DNA of 64,000 nucleotides from assembly GCA_947069175.1 (NCBI GenBank), contig CAMTDV010000018.1:43288869-43352868 (forward strand). Direction: 5' to 3'. Of the stretch, positions 49,401 to 60,269 are shown one piece after another. Each line of letters opens with the position of its first letter. Position 1 is the first letter of the stretch. The notes under the pieces are model-generated. The model ran no database searches, was not told where the DNA came from, and saw only the letters and a program-made list of their open reading frames with translations. The position numbers and the translations under genes are program-made. This stretch comes from Scalesia atractyloides. Lineage: Eukaryota; Streptophyta; Magnoliopsida; Asterales; Asteraceae.

Positions 49401-49910
49401 CTTGACACGGCCCGGTGGGAAGTGTCTGTGGTGACACGACCCGGGGCGATGATGTGTCTGTCTGACACGGAGTGACTATGACAGGACAAGGTTTCACTTG
49501 TGTCCTCGTGTAATTCCATCTGCGACTATGACTATGACCGTCATTGTGACTAAGACTGTGACCCGTGCAATTGAACTTGTTAACACATATTGTTGCACAA
49601 AAATTAAACCAATGGAACTCACGCAGCGTTTAGCTGACCTTTTTAAAATTAACATGCATTTCAGGTAACTTGAGAATGGTGTGATCCGTGTATGTTGTTC
49701 AAGACATGTTTGTAGGCGAACCCTGGTATAGACGCATGTGGCTAGAAGACTTATGTGGTTCATGGGAACACGCAGTTGTAACATACATGTAGTATGTAAT
49801 CAACATTTTGTAAGCAATAAAATGTAGTCTCTTTATAAACAATGTGCTTGTACCAGAGGTGTCTGTTGCATCCCGTATTTTTGTCTTCCGCTGCAAGTCG
49901 GGGTGTGACA
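46419..49910 (+). repeat. 3' LTR of the 12.5-kb element
   Basis: 3492 bp, nearly identical to the 5' LTR apart from scattered substitutions and the two extra blocks. Just before it, in place of a purine tract, stand the 12 bases ACCGACAGAACC, which are also the host bases immediately left of the 5' LTR. Confidence 0.92.
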
Positions 49911-49915
49911 GAACC

Positions 49916-50405
49916 AAATTCAAAAGGTTGAAGCATCCCGCCAAGGTTAAAACTTCCACTTAGCCCGCAATATTGCAAGCAATAGCACGGACTAGGGGAC
50001 TTGAAGAGGCAACATTTAGTGTGCCGAACCGAACACATCCTGTAGCCCGTACCAATAAGCTCCGACCCAAAGAGTCGTCCAGCCCAAAGGAATCTTCATA
50101 GCTAACTCTGGGGGCCCGCAACAATTAATACCTGATAGCGACTGGTCCTGGCGTAACTAACTCTGCCACGTCAGCTTATCAAAAACTATAAATACAACAC
50201 TTCCAACTCCAAAAAGGGTAATGCGTACTTTCTCTCTCATCTTCTCTCAACTCTCTCACTGACTACTTCTCCAATTCTCCGTTACTTATTCTCATGCCCG
50301 ATCTTGGTCACAGAGAGGCCCCCCTCCCTGTGACGAGGCTAACGGTGTGCTTACTGTGATTTGTACAGGTTTATCCTTTCTCTGAGACTTTGTTCGTCGG
50401 ATCAA
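49916..50405 (+). mobile_element. continuation of Tat-type LTR
   Basis: It resumes the LTR interrupted at 37403. A TATA box CTATAAATA at 50186-50194 is followed by a CT-rich leader and a GAGGCCCCCCTCCCTGTGACGAG-like block, as in Tat LTRs I recall. The end near 50405 is followed by ATTATTGGAGCC, a degraded version of the TTGGCGCC-type primer site. Plus strand. Confidence 0.5.
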
Positions 50406-50414
50406 TTATTGGAG

Positions 50415-50641
50415 CCGATTTTTGAGTCTTCATCAATTATCTAGAATTTATACTTGTGCTTCCGCTGATAACTTAAACTTACGTTTTCAAACCTTTAAAA
50501 CTATATCATTATTCATGTTGAATGTGGTAGTTAAACGTTTTGCATTTAAACTTGAAATGGTTCAACATGATTAGTGGCATGATCCTGTAATGTCACACGC
50601 CTCGCGGTAAAACCCTGCATGTGAAATTTGAGGGTGTGACA
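50415..50641 (+). mobile_element. 3' end fragment of another gypsy LTR
   Basis: It ends TTTGAGGGTGTGACA. A 51-base stretch near the end (50591-50641) begins TGTCACACGCC and ends in the inverse GGGTGTGACA. The start of this LTR is missing. It abuts coding sequence directly. Confidence 0.5.
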
Positions 50642-50769
50642 GACTTGGCTGTTGTGATGAGGGTCATAACTTTCTATGGTTTGCCTACGCGGTTTCAAGT
50701 GTGTGATGACGTAAGGAATGCGGTTAAACGGTTGTTGAAGGAAGTTGTTCGTTTATGTGAAATAGAATC
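50642..50769 (+). pseudogene. C-terminal coding tail of an unidentified cellular gene
   Basis: One frame is open from 50642 to a TAA: DLAVVMRVITFYGLPTRFQV, CDDVRNAVKRLLKEVVRLCE, IES. Composition and codon use look like a genuine plant exon and the following AT-rich DNA like a 3' untranslated region. The upstream part is replaced by an LTR end. It is on the same strand as the truncated gene at 31.2-31.86 kb, so it could be that gene's tail, separated by 18.8 kb of retroelements. No family recognised. Confidence 0.45.
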
Positions 50770-51142
50770 TTAAGCTAACATAAGGTTGTTAAAAAAAAAG
50801 TAACATGTTATCATTTATAGGGCTTTGAATATATATATAACCGCTGCTGACATTCAACAACACAATGAAAGTGGAATGATTTAGTTTTTTGATAAGATTT
50901 CTTTATCCTTGTCTTATATATGCAAACATCTATGATGTTTACAATATCACTGAAATATCGGTCTGATAATTTATTTATTTTTACACTGACTTAGGTATAT
51001 AAGTTACTGTTCTTCCGGCATATCTCTATATGAAAATAGTTAAATTTTTGTTGTGTTTTGATGAATAAATCTGATCGCATAAAACCACTGGAAAATGATG
51101 ATTTATAATGGACCAGTCTATTTGCGTACGCCGGTAGTCTAT
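50770..51142. other. no gene; AT-rich, possible 3' flank
   Basis: Nothing beyond AT-rich sequence after the coding tail. The left end of the Mutator-like element must lie near 51130-51143 but no target duplication was identified. Confidence 0.35.
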
Positions 51143-51198
51143 TTGCACACTCGAAAGCGCCCCGCTTTGGCCAAAGCGGGGCGCTTTAGAGTGTGCAA
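51143..51198. repeat. 56-bp near-perfect palindrome
   Basis: The inner 34 bases (51154-51187) are a perfect palindrome of half-site AAAGCGCCCCGCTTTGG. The outer arms TTGCACACTC / GAGTGTGCAA are also perfect, with one mismatched pair between. It could extrude as a cruciform. Confidence 0.97.
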
Positions 51199-51789
51199 GG
51201 TGAAGGGGTTTGTGTTGTTTTTTATTGAAATAGGTGGGATGTGGGTTAGTTTGTTGGTGAAAATTTGTAATTGAGTTTTATTATTTATAAAATATTAGTA
51301 TTATATATTATTTAGAGTTGTTTTGTATTAACGCTTTTTTACGTCATTATTTTTATAGAACGTATATAATATAGGGCGTATTTATAAACTGTTAACCGAA
51401 TTTTGTTTTATTTTACAAATCATATATAATTAAAACATGTTTAATTAAAACACCCTACGATATGTTGTGAAAGAGACGTATGAAATAAGCGCAAACAATC
51501 CACACAAACATATATAAAAGATCAACTGCATAAATTATAAAATATAGTTTATATTAATAAAATGTTTATTAACCTTTAGTCTTATTTTATAAATATATAA
51601 TATAAGGGTATATAACTGTAACGAATTTGTTTTATTTCAATATTATTAAACTGTTATTAAAACACCCTACGATAGTGAAGAGACGTATGAATAGCGCAAC
51701 AATCCACAACAATATAAAAGATCAACTGAAAATACAAAATCTTGTACAACAAAAATAATGTCAATATAAAAACAATACAACTAAATCTA

Positions 51790-52023
51790 CTGATCCTGGC
51801 GTGGAACTGCAGAATCCGCAATCCAAGCACTGATAGGCGTGAGCGTCTGAATAATCCATGTCTGCTGTCGCTCAGAACGTCGGAGGCGCCGATAGAAGTC
51901 CCGGGCCACCGCCTGCGCAGCAGGAGGCAGGTCTGCAAATATGTGTTGTGGGTTCTGCGGCGGGTGTGGAGGTGGCGGGAAATCGTCTTGAATGACGTGA
52001 TCAGGCTGCTGAGCGTGATCCTG
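51790..52023 (-). pseudogene. C-terminal fragment of a second MULE-borne ORF
   Basis: The minus strand is open from the insertion point at 52023 to a TAG at 51790. It contains DFPPPPHPPQNPQHIFADLP, AAQAVARDFYRRLRRSERQQ and TPISAWIADSAVPRQDQ. The N-terminal part is cut away by the gypsy LTR at 52024. Not recognised; plausibly an accessory ORF of the Mutator-like element, since it shares its strand. Confidence 0.4.
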
Positions 52024-54828
52024 TGTAACGCTCCGCGTTTCTATACTTTCTATATTTGGAAACCTTGTATCGTACTTCTATTTTTAGTAAGCGTTGTATC
52101 TTGTATTCGTCTTTCGTTGTAAATGTTGTAAACCGAGACTTGGATTGTAATGAGAAACTCGTATTTTATCTATATTATGTTAATTATAGTCATGTTACAC
52201 TTATACTTGTTCATACTTTAAACGTGTAAACATATTCGTGGTACTCTCAATCGTAAACGTGTGATAACTCGCAAACTTGATTTGTATTGCGTAAACGAGA
52301 CTCAAACGTGAAATCTTTAATCGTTAAACTAAATTCGTTACGAAAATACAATTACCTATTCATTTATTAAGTTAATTAATTAAATTAATTAATTAATTAA
52401 TTAAATTAATTAAATTAGTTAATAAAATTAATTAATTTCTTTTTACAAAAAAAAATTAAAATGCTAATTTATATATATATATATATATATAACATTTTGA
52501 ATTTAAATGTTAATATAATATCTTCTTTAATAAAGTCCAAGGTTTAAAGTGTAATTATTGGATTCTTGAACTTCAGGGGCCTTTCCTGCCAATTGTGCAA
52601 CTGAATTATTGAGTTTTGATTAAAAATAAAAAGAAAATAATAATAATCAAACAAAACCGGATCCGCGGGACTCGAACCCGGGACCTCCGGTTCAACATGC
52701 AGCGCCTTAACCACTCCGCCACTCGCCATCAATCTGAAGTAACCCGGGAACAAAAGCCTTATATGCTTTGTTCCCGGTCGAGCTGAAAGGCAACAAGCGC
52801 GGACAGCAAACAATTGGGCGGGTTTTTGGTTAATTTTTTTGAACTTTTTACCATTAATTACCCACTTAAACCCCACCTAACTAACCCTAATCCTTCCCCT
52901 ATAAAACCCACCTCTAATCCAAGCATTTTAACACTTTAACCTCTCTCAAATCACTCTCAAATCACTCTCAAATCACCTCAAGATCCTTGCAACATCAGAT
53001 TTTCGAGCAGATTGTATACCTCTTACTAAAGTGAGTGTAACTCACTCATTTCTTAATGAAATCACTCCATTCTTTTTCCTACTTGCTTGGATAAACTTTG
53101 GGTTGAATTCCTAGGTTTCTCCATGGAGAATCCAGACCTGGAAATGCCCCAAAATGTCCACAAACTTTCTGTTTTGTCTAAACTTTTATCAAACTTGTGT
53201 TTTAACTTCAACAAACTTGTGTTCTTGTGCTTACAATCAAGCTTATGATTAGTAAAGCCTAACCAAGCTTGTTAACATGAACTAAGGGCTGTTTTAACAC
53301 CCTAAACTTTCTGTTTTTGAAGAGCATTGAGCTCACAAGTGATGCAAGTTCTTAAACTTGTTCATGTGTGTCCACTAAGGAAGCTTGGGCTATCCTAACT
53401 TGAGACCACACATCACTTGATGATTTTTCATCAAGATCCCAAGATAGTTTGCTAGACTTAAAGTGTCACAACCCCACAAAGCCGTTGACGATTGTCCTCG
53501 TGTGCTCGTCGGGTTGTTGAATACTTGGCTACTTTGTATCTAGATGACACCTTATCATTCTTGTCTTTACATTCTTGTATAGTATATAGTTCTTGTACCC
53601 TCCTTGTTACCAATGGTAACTTGTGTAGTGGTGAACATAATCCGAGGTTCAAAGTGGATGGTTTAACCTCCCACCTCATACTTGACATACATGACACTAG
53701 AGGTTACAAAGTGGATGGTTCATCTTCCCACCTCCTACATGATTATAATGATATATATATATATAACTATATTATAATTCTAAAACCGAAACCTTGATAA
53801 TGAACTTATAATCACCTATCAAGTTATTAAGTTTAACACAAAAGTATGTAATTCCTTGTCACGATTCTAATAGGCCCCGAACCTATGAAATCACACCCAA
53901 ACTCGTAAGAATTACTATAGTGTCAAGAACGAGTGTTACATCTTAGTGAATACTTTCGTATCATAATACTTTATCAAACATATTTTTTTATCATGCTCGA
54001 ATACTCCTAATCTCCCGTTGAAACTCTATACTCATACGCCTCATTTCCTCTTGTAGGATAATTCGGCGTCATCCTCGAACCAACGTCTTCACGGGTTGTC
54101 AAGTGTAGAAAAGACTTAGCAAAACCGTGAGTACACTCGACCCACTTTGTTTATAACACTTTTCGGGTGTAACATGTTTCCATATACAAAATCACGAACA
54201 CTTAAACTTTATGAAACACACAAACAATCCCATATACATGAAAACTTGAATCTTATACTTGATGCTTGTCTTGGATATGCGTATTGCTATGCTTTAGTCA
54301 TTAACTATTTTTTAGCCTTCGTTTGACATGCTTAGCGCTATAGGAATTCACGCATCCACCTCCATCGTGTTATTCGTGAGGTCATGTTAAAACATCGTGA
54401 TTGCGTTAAGGGTTTGATTATTAGTATTGCATGCCTTGATATTGCTCTTGTATAGATTTGGTTGCCATGAGGATTGTTTAAACTTATTCGTATACGTATG
54501 CTATGCCTAAACTTGTGTACTCGCCTTTGCTTTCGCATTGACATTATTTTAAAACATGTTACAGGTTGAAGGAGATGATGCTATGAAAACAATATAGCAA
54601 GGACTAGATACACACGAATTAGACGTTAGGTTTAATGTCGATGTATCAATTTTGTTATGACTTTGCAAATGTTGTATTGTTCTTTGTTTTGTTACATTGA
54701 TGTATTTGACAATTCTTATGAAATGAAATATGGTTTAATTAATTATTGTCACTTAATAATGTTGTGAGCAATGAGCAATCTCGTTTTCGTCTCATCCCGA
54801 TGTTTCCGCCATCGGTTGCGGTGTTACA
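52024..54828 (+). mobile_element. gypsy 5' LTR nested in the MULE
   Basis: It begins TGTAACGCTCC and ends GCGGTGTTACA, followed by a primer site. 2805 bp. A TATA box is at 52899-52907 with a leader CTCTCAAATCACTCTCAAAT-type direct repeat after it. An antisense tRNA-like module lies 170 bases upstream of the TATA box. A short AATT-rich microsatellite (52367-52432) and an AT run (52472-52490) are included. The 3' LTR is absent. Confidence 0.85.
52659..52728 (-). other. tRNA-like sequence in LTR (antisense, class II type)
   Basis: The minus strand reads TGGCGGAGTGGTTAAGGCG (A box) and later GGTCCCGGGTTCGAGTCCC (B box). Its T-arm is well paired. It lacks a matching acceptor stem. Position and orientation in the LTR match the module at 12352-12433. 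Confidence 0.65.
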
Positions 54829-54831
54829 GAT

Positions 54832-55550
54832 TGGTATCAGAGCCATAACTATTTAGGTAGAATTGCCATGTTCGACCTAGTCTATAGTTCTAAGTACCCA
54901 TTGTGACCATTCTTGATTATGCTTAAAACTTTATGCTTCCTACTTTGCTTCTCTCTTTCCTTTTGGTCTTAATACATATACATGGTGTCTTCCTAAGACA
55001 CTTTTACACAATACACGTTTGGACGCTTGAAGACACTCGTAATATAAATGAGACGACTTCACTAAAATAGGTGTGAAAACCGCAATTTGGTGAACGACTC
55101 TCAATCCGCTATACTTATTCTTTTTGCACGCAATTATGCCATCGAGTTAGGAGTGAAATCCAAACCTTGATGGAAAATTTCCAACTCAAAACTCTAGTGG
55201 ACCCTTACCAACGAATCGGAATTTGCTCTTCGTTTGGTAAGTACCAACCACACTTAGGGTACAAAATCGTCAAGTTAGGGGTGAAACCCGCACCTTGTCG
55301 ATTAAGTCCCATTCCTTGATTTTCGCTCTCGCCAAAGTCTCGATTTTCCGATCGGTTAGAGACGTGTAGTAACTGGAAGGGTAAAATGTCGTTAGTCGCT
55401 TCTCGATGAGAGCATTTTACCTATAGGCCAAAGCACGTTTCTCTAAGATCTTCGATTCACTTTGGAATTGTCGACGATTCTCTACCCGAATCATTCCCAT
55501 GTTTTACGAGCCTATTCTTTTTATGTGACTCAAATCATCCATATCAGTAT
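54832..55550 (+). mobile_element. primer-binding site and untranslated leader of the nested gypsy element
   Basis: TGGTATCAGAGCCATAA at 54832 is a near-canonical initiator-Met primer site. The leader contains two diverged units of GTTAGGRGTGAAACCCRCACCTTG type (about 55148 and 55264). It breaks off near 55550 without reaching gag. Confidence 0.65.
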
Positions 55551-55555
55551 CTGCG

Positions 55556-55795
55556 TGTTAAAAAACAAATATTAATAAACAATAACTATTGATTTAAACA
55601 AATATTAATAAACAATAACTATTAATTTAAATAAATATCAATAACAATAACTAATAAACAATAACTATTAATTTAAACAACACAATAACTAATAGACAAT
55701 AACTATTAATTTAAACAAATATTAATAACAATAATCAATAACTAATGATTAAAACAAATATTAATAAAAATAAATAATAACTATTAAAAAAATCA
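55556..55795. repeat. AT-rich tandem array
   Basis: Irregular units of ACAAATATTAATAAACAATA and AACTATTAATTTAA repeat six to eight times at roughly 30-40-base spacing, just downstream of the truncated gypsy leader. No coding potential. Confidence 0.85.
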
Positions 55796-56096
55796 ACTGC
55801 GAAACGCCTCGCTTTAAGCATAGCGGGGCGCTTTGCCTGGTTATTATTGACAGTAGTCGACGGCAGTCGACCCAAATCCACCAAAACTAAATCAATAAAC
55901 AATATACACTACGAATTAATGGAACACATGTAAAGGGGACCAGTTATCGTACCTAACAAGAGTCGAATCGCTGGAAATGGTCTTCAATCGGGGTAGAACA
56001 AAGCTAGTGTGTGAAAATCGCACATTTGTGTGTGTTTTTTGAAGTTTGTTGCGTATGAGGTGAAGCTGGGTCGCTTCACAGTTTAACCTATGACCA

Positions 56097-56232
56097 AAAC
56101 GTCCCGCTTTGGCCAAAGCGGGGCGCTTTGGTTTAAAATTTTTCATTTTTAACCCAAAACGCATACGTTTGGGGTTAAAAATGAAAAATTTTAAACTAAA
56201 ACGCCTGGTTTAGACCAAAGCGGGGCGTTTCG
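56097..56232. repeat. large foldback with nested palindromes in the MULE 3' region
   Basis: 56097-56130 is an AAAGCGGGGCGCTTT-type palindrome. 56132-56195 is an inverted repeat of TTTAAAATTTTTCATTTTTA with its complement around CGCATACG. 56200-56232 repeats the GC-rich motif. The whole can fold into one long hairpin of about 68-base arms. It lies about 640 bases past the stop of the transposase ORF, where it might act in transcription termination or as a double-stranded RNA source; both are guesses. Confidence 0.9.
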
Positions 56233-56870
56233 GGGTTTTTTTAAAATTTAAAATGTTTATGTAAATTCAAAAACGCATCGATACTTGTCTAAATTTTAGG
56301 TTTTTTTACATTACACCTCATTTTTCAATGTATGTGGACTACACGCCAAGTTCTGGATGTGTTTGGTCACGTGTGATGTCGTATTCCATTATATCGCGTG
56401 ATTCTCGTTTGAAACCACAAGTACTCCTACGTGTCTTGTTATGTGTATAGACCCCACTGTATCAGTAGCTGACGTGTTTTGTTCTTAAATGTCGTATTAT
56501 GACGTTTATTGTCATTTTCGGTTCGTACAAGTGCCTATTTAATTCGTATGGGACGGTAGTGATGACATTCGGTGTCAAGACGTTATTGTCTGTTTGTGCC
56601 AGTATTAGTACGTAGTCTGTTGCTATGGAGTATTGTATTTCTATTTTGTCTTATTATGATGTATTTTTGCCGTAGTGGTCGTGTCGGTGACATTCGGTGT
56701 TCGGTATTGTACAAAAGCGCATATACTTAGCAAACACATACACACACTTGGATTGTAAATGATTTAACGCATGTAATTAAACAAACACAAATGTACTCTT
56801 AGATTGTAAATGAATTAACATGATTATTATTACACACATTTAACCTACATCTTGAACATATGGCGTTACA

Positions 56871-59800
56871 TTAAGGTCCGGTGGTTTGTACGTAAACATT
56901 TCGTACGCGCTGATCTGATCCCTGTATAATGTATGCCAAGCTGTTGCGCTCTCTGCTCTGTTCACTGTCCACTAGGGGTTTGGGGGGTGGCATTGGATAC
57001 CATCCTCCAAGCTCTACATGGATGAAATGCCCACCGTCGACGAACACAGCCGCAACCACCTGGTGAGGTTGCTCAGATTCGTCTGGCCCGCCCAATAGAG
57101 GGAAAATTGTATCGTTCCCACGATTGTCGAAGGTGTGAACAATCACACCGTATCATTGGGCAATAAGAAACCCCTTCTCAGGCATTGTCATGTAATTTTT
57201 GATACCTGCTCGTCCCACCCCCTCGAAATCGACCCGTCGGACCAGTGCATCATAATGTCCTCTGTTTTCCGGATTGAAAACCTGCCTCCAAAGCGATTCG
57301 TTCATACATAACTCCATTATAAGTTTTTTTCGGATAGTCAAATACTTTGTTTGTTTCCATCCTAACCCAACAGCTACCGATCGAAACCCACAATGACCAT
57401 CTGGTTTCACGTCCTTTACTCTCACGATGTATGGATGGAACACTTGAGGAATCTGAGATGCGTAGATGCGGATCGCTATATCCGTCTTAGGACCGAGCTT
57501 GATCATCGGGAAATCAGGGTGTTCGTTGAGCGGTTGGGTTTTCTTTTGTCTTCCAGAGTCTTGGGATGATACGTACGAGCTGTGACGGGGGAGATCGTCT
57601 GAGGCCTCGATCCAAGTTTCTTCCGACGGAATATACGAGCTTTTTCTGGCAGCTTCAACCTTTCTTTCTTCCTGCGTTTTCAATGTTGGGCGACCACGAG
57701 TTTTCTTCATAACAATAGGAGGTTTTTTATTACTGTTGCCTGGATTGAGGATTTGCTAAAACTTTTCAAAGAAGCTCCTTTTCACTTGAGGAGGTGTTGG
57801 ATCGATCTGTTGTTTCAATTATTCAAATTCCGCGTCTACATCGATATCCTCTATCTTATTCCTTGCCAGCTTGAAGTCAAGCTTCTTCCAGAACACGTCT
57901 ATCGAATTGATACGGATTTGTTGACCTGTGGACGAAAACAAATTAGGTGGCAAAATCATAACGACAAAGGTCAAAAAAATTAATTACCATTATTTTCCAA
58001 CTTTTCCAAACGACAGGCACATGGCAAACCAAAACTGGTAAAAAGTTGGCAACCACAGCTTGCACCGTAGGCTCTCAACCCGTCTTCCTTATGTTTTAGC
58101 TCCATATTCAAAAAACTCAATCGCAAATATTGAAACCGTTCTGAGAATGTTTTCAAGCATGGGATGATCCTTGTGGTGGTTCATCACTTTTCGGAGGCTT
58201 GTTTCAAAGCTACTTCTAATCTCGACGTATTGTATGTCAACAACCTGATCAACATACAATACAAGTTTATCCAGTGTGTTGCGATGACTTGGAAAGTGAC
58301 TTTTTAGTTTTGCATGCATGCCCTCAACCCTGTTGGTCGTAGTTTGGTGAAAGTTAATAGTTTTGTTAGTCCAGCAAGATACAAACTTTTCACGGTACGG
58401 ATCCAACCAGGATTTCCTCAAATAATCAAAAACCTCTGAAATTAAAAAAACGTAAATAGTCAGTTTTCGTTATTATATAAATTTGAACATAATTATGTAA
58501 GAAATACTCACGTTCACGGCCATCTTCTTTCAGCTGTGCTTCAAGGTTTTCCAAGTTATACATGTATATTTCCTCGGTCGTAGACTCGCACAATGTCCAA
58601 AATGTACGTACGAATTCTTTCCACTTCTTGTCAGAGAATTTCTTCTTGCTATTCTTGTTAATATTTTGTTGAATATGGAACCGACAAAGATACTTCTGCG
58701 CTTTTGGAAAAACTTGTTCACACGCATTAATTAGCGCAAACTCCCTATCTGTTAAAATCACGCGCGGCTCCATACAGCCTACCAGCATAGACTTGATCCT
58801 CTGCAGCACCCATAGGTAGTTCTCTAACTTCTCAGCGGAAATTACCACACCAGCAGCCGTAAACTATTTGTTTGTCGGCGTCATGCCTATGACCTGAACA
58901 AACGGCAGGTTGTACATGTTCGTTTTGTAGGTGGCGTCAATCATTAGCACATGCAGGAAGACACACCACATAGTGAATGATTTTTTATGAACAAAGAAGA
59001 CATCTTCAACTGCGTTTGATATCTCATTTGTGCGCATGTAATAAGTGTAATCTTTTTCGCGAAGAATGTTTTCAAGTTTTTGCATCGGAGACTTACCGAC
59101 ATTTTTTCCGACATTGATCTTCTGAACAACGTTGTGTATATCTTTCGGAATAAGCTTTCTATCCGGATTGTTTTTCGTCAGCGTTCGCCAGATACTGCGG
59201 TTGGGAATATCTTGCTCCGCCAGCTATTCAACCATTCTTTTATCATCCGAAAAAAGCCTTCTCGCATACGCGTGACCCTCTAGGTTTTCGATAGGAGTAT
59301 GGTTGTGCTTCGTCTTCGTCACCTCAATCCTCCAAACACTTCCGTTTGATTCCGAAAACCCGATCATCTCGAACGAGCCTATTTTCTTGCTACCCGTTTT
59401 CCTCTGTGTAGCTATACTCTTATGCTCCCCACCAAGAGTGCATTGAAACCAAATCTTGTAATTCTCTCCTCTTTTATTCGACCTCTTGATCACAATGAGG
59501 TAACCATTGTCTTTTGTCGTGTCTTGTACCCAACGCACCAGCTCTTTACGTGACGAAAAGGTCTGCGTTGTATCAAACGAAAATGTAACCGGGTAACAAC
59601 CTTCCTCGTCAACTGACACATCCTCCTGCTCACCATCGTCACCAAGGTCCGAATAGACTTGACGTTCAAAGCTCTGCTCACAACCGTAACCGAAGTCGGG
59701 ATAGTTTGGAAGACCGTACGAATATTCAGCCTGAGGATACGCTTCGCCTCCGTATCCGTAATTCGAATAACCTTGTTGTGCGTACGGGTCCTCCACAGGG

Positions 59801-59982
59801 ATATTCAAATCCAGCTCCACCGTGATATCCCGATAACGAATCCCAGATACAACATCCTCCTCCCTCAAGTTGGACAAGACCGGTTTCTCATACGAGTCAG
59901 AAATAACGGTCCTCTCGTAAGAATCAGGAACAACTGACTCGCTAGAATATTCACCGAAAAGATAGTTGCTTAACCACGACAT
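56871..59982 (-). pseudogene. MULE transposase (FAR1-like N-term, DDE, SWIM) fused to OTU cysteine protease domain
   Basis: Minus strand from Met at 59982. The N-terminus is acidic and Tyr/Gly-rich, then a FAR1/WRKY-GCM1-like DNA-binding region (TFSSRKELVRWVQD, CTLGGEH, KTKHNHTP). The MULE core follows: MIDATYKTNMYNLPFVQVIG, VILTDREFALINACEQVFPK, LCRFHIQQN and NRVEGMHAKLKSHF, so the DDE residues are all present. A 76-bp GT-AG intron (58436-58511) splices in frame. A frameshift near 58100 precedes a SWIM-like CGCQLFTSFGLPCACRL; IDVFWKKLDFK comes next. The C-terminus is an OTU domain: DVKPDGHCGFRSVAVGLG (Asp, Cys) and VDGGHFIHVEL (His). In-frame stops at 59224, about 58865, 57812, 57765 and 57153 make it a pseudogene. 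Confidence 0.85.
58436..58511 (-). other. intron in the MULE transposase gene
   Basis: GTGAGT donor and TTTCAG acceptor on the minus strand. Splicing joins GAA-C to AG-GTT, giving Glu-Gln-Val in the correct frame. The introns and coding frames on both sides agree. Confidence 0.75.
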
Positions 59983-60139
59983 CGTTTGAACCCTCTGCAC
60001 TAATACAGCATAACCGCGCGTTAATAAACACAAGTAAAACAGAAAAACCCCATATGTCTGGAAACAATATATTGAGTTTTAGAAATCGAATGCCTTAACT
60101 CTCCTGCCTGGCCAGCTTTAAAAGGCCAACATTTGGGGT

Positions 60140-60173
60140 CGTAGCGCCGCGCTTTGGCAAAGCGCGACGCTTA
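60140..60173. repeat. GC-rich palindrome upstream of the transposase
   Basis: GCGCCGCGCTTTGG / CAAAGCGCGACGC, a diverged member of the AAAGCGCCCCGCTTTGG family, about 160 bases upstream of the transposase start on the minus strand. Confidence 0.85.
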
Positions 60174-60269
60174 GGGTTCACGTGACAACATCGTACCGGG
60201 TCAAACCTCGTATCACCTTTATGTCACTCAGACATCAGTCACTTCACCTTTTGTCTGGTAAGGTAATCC

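Larger units (their letters stand above)
37404..49910 (+). mobile_element. complete large gypsy-type element with non-coding interior (LARD-like)
   Basis: Two long direct repeats (37404-40438 and 46419-49910) start TGTGACAATTGTG and end in GGGGTGTGA(C/T)A. A perfect GAACC duplication flanks the whole (37399-37403, 49911-49915). A primer site follows the first LTR. The 5.98-kb interior has no recognisable gag or pol; only a GAAATTTCGAGGACGACATTC phrase at its end (46381-46401) recalls the end of gypsy pol. Long LTRs with a non-coding interior match the description of large retrotransposon derivatives, which rely on proteins made elsewhere. The LTRs are still very similar, so insertion is relatively recent. 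It sits in the Tat-type LTR. Confidence 0.9.

Noticed and set aside
55916..56164. Minus-strand 82-codon frame next to the MULE foldback
   Set aside because: Half of it translates a palindromic repeat; no homology is recognised and no splice context supports it.
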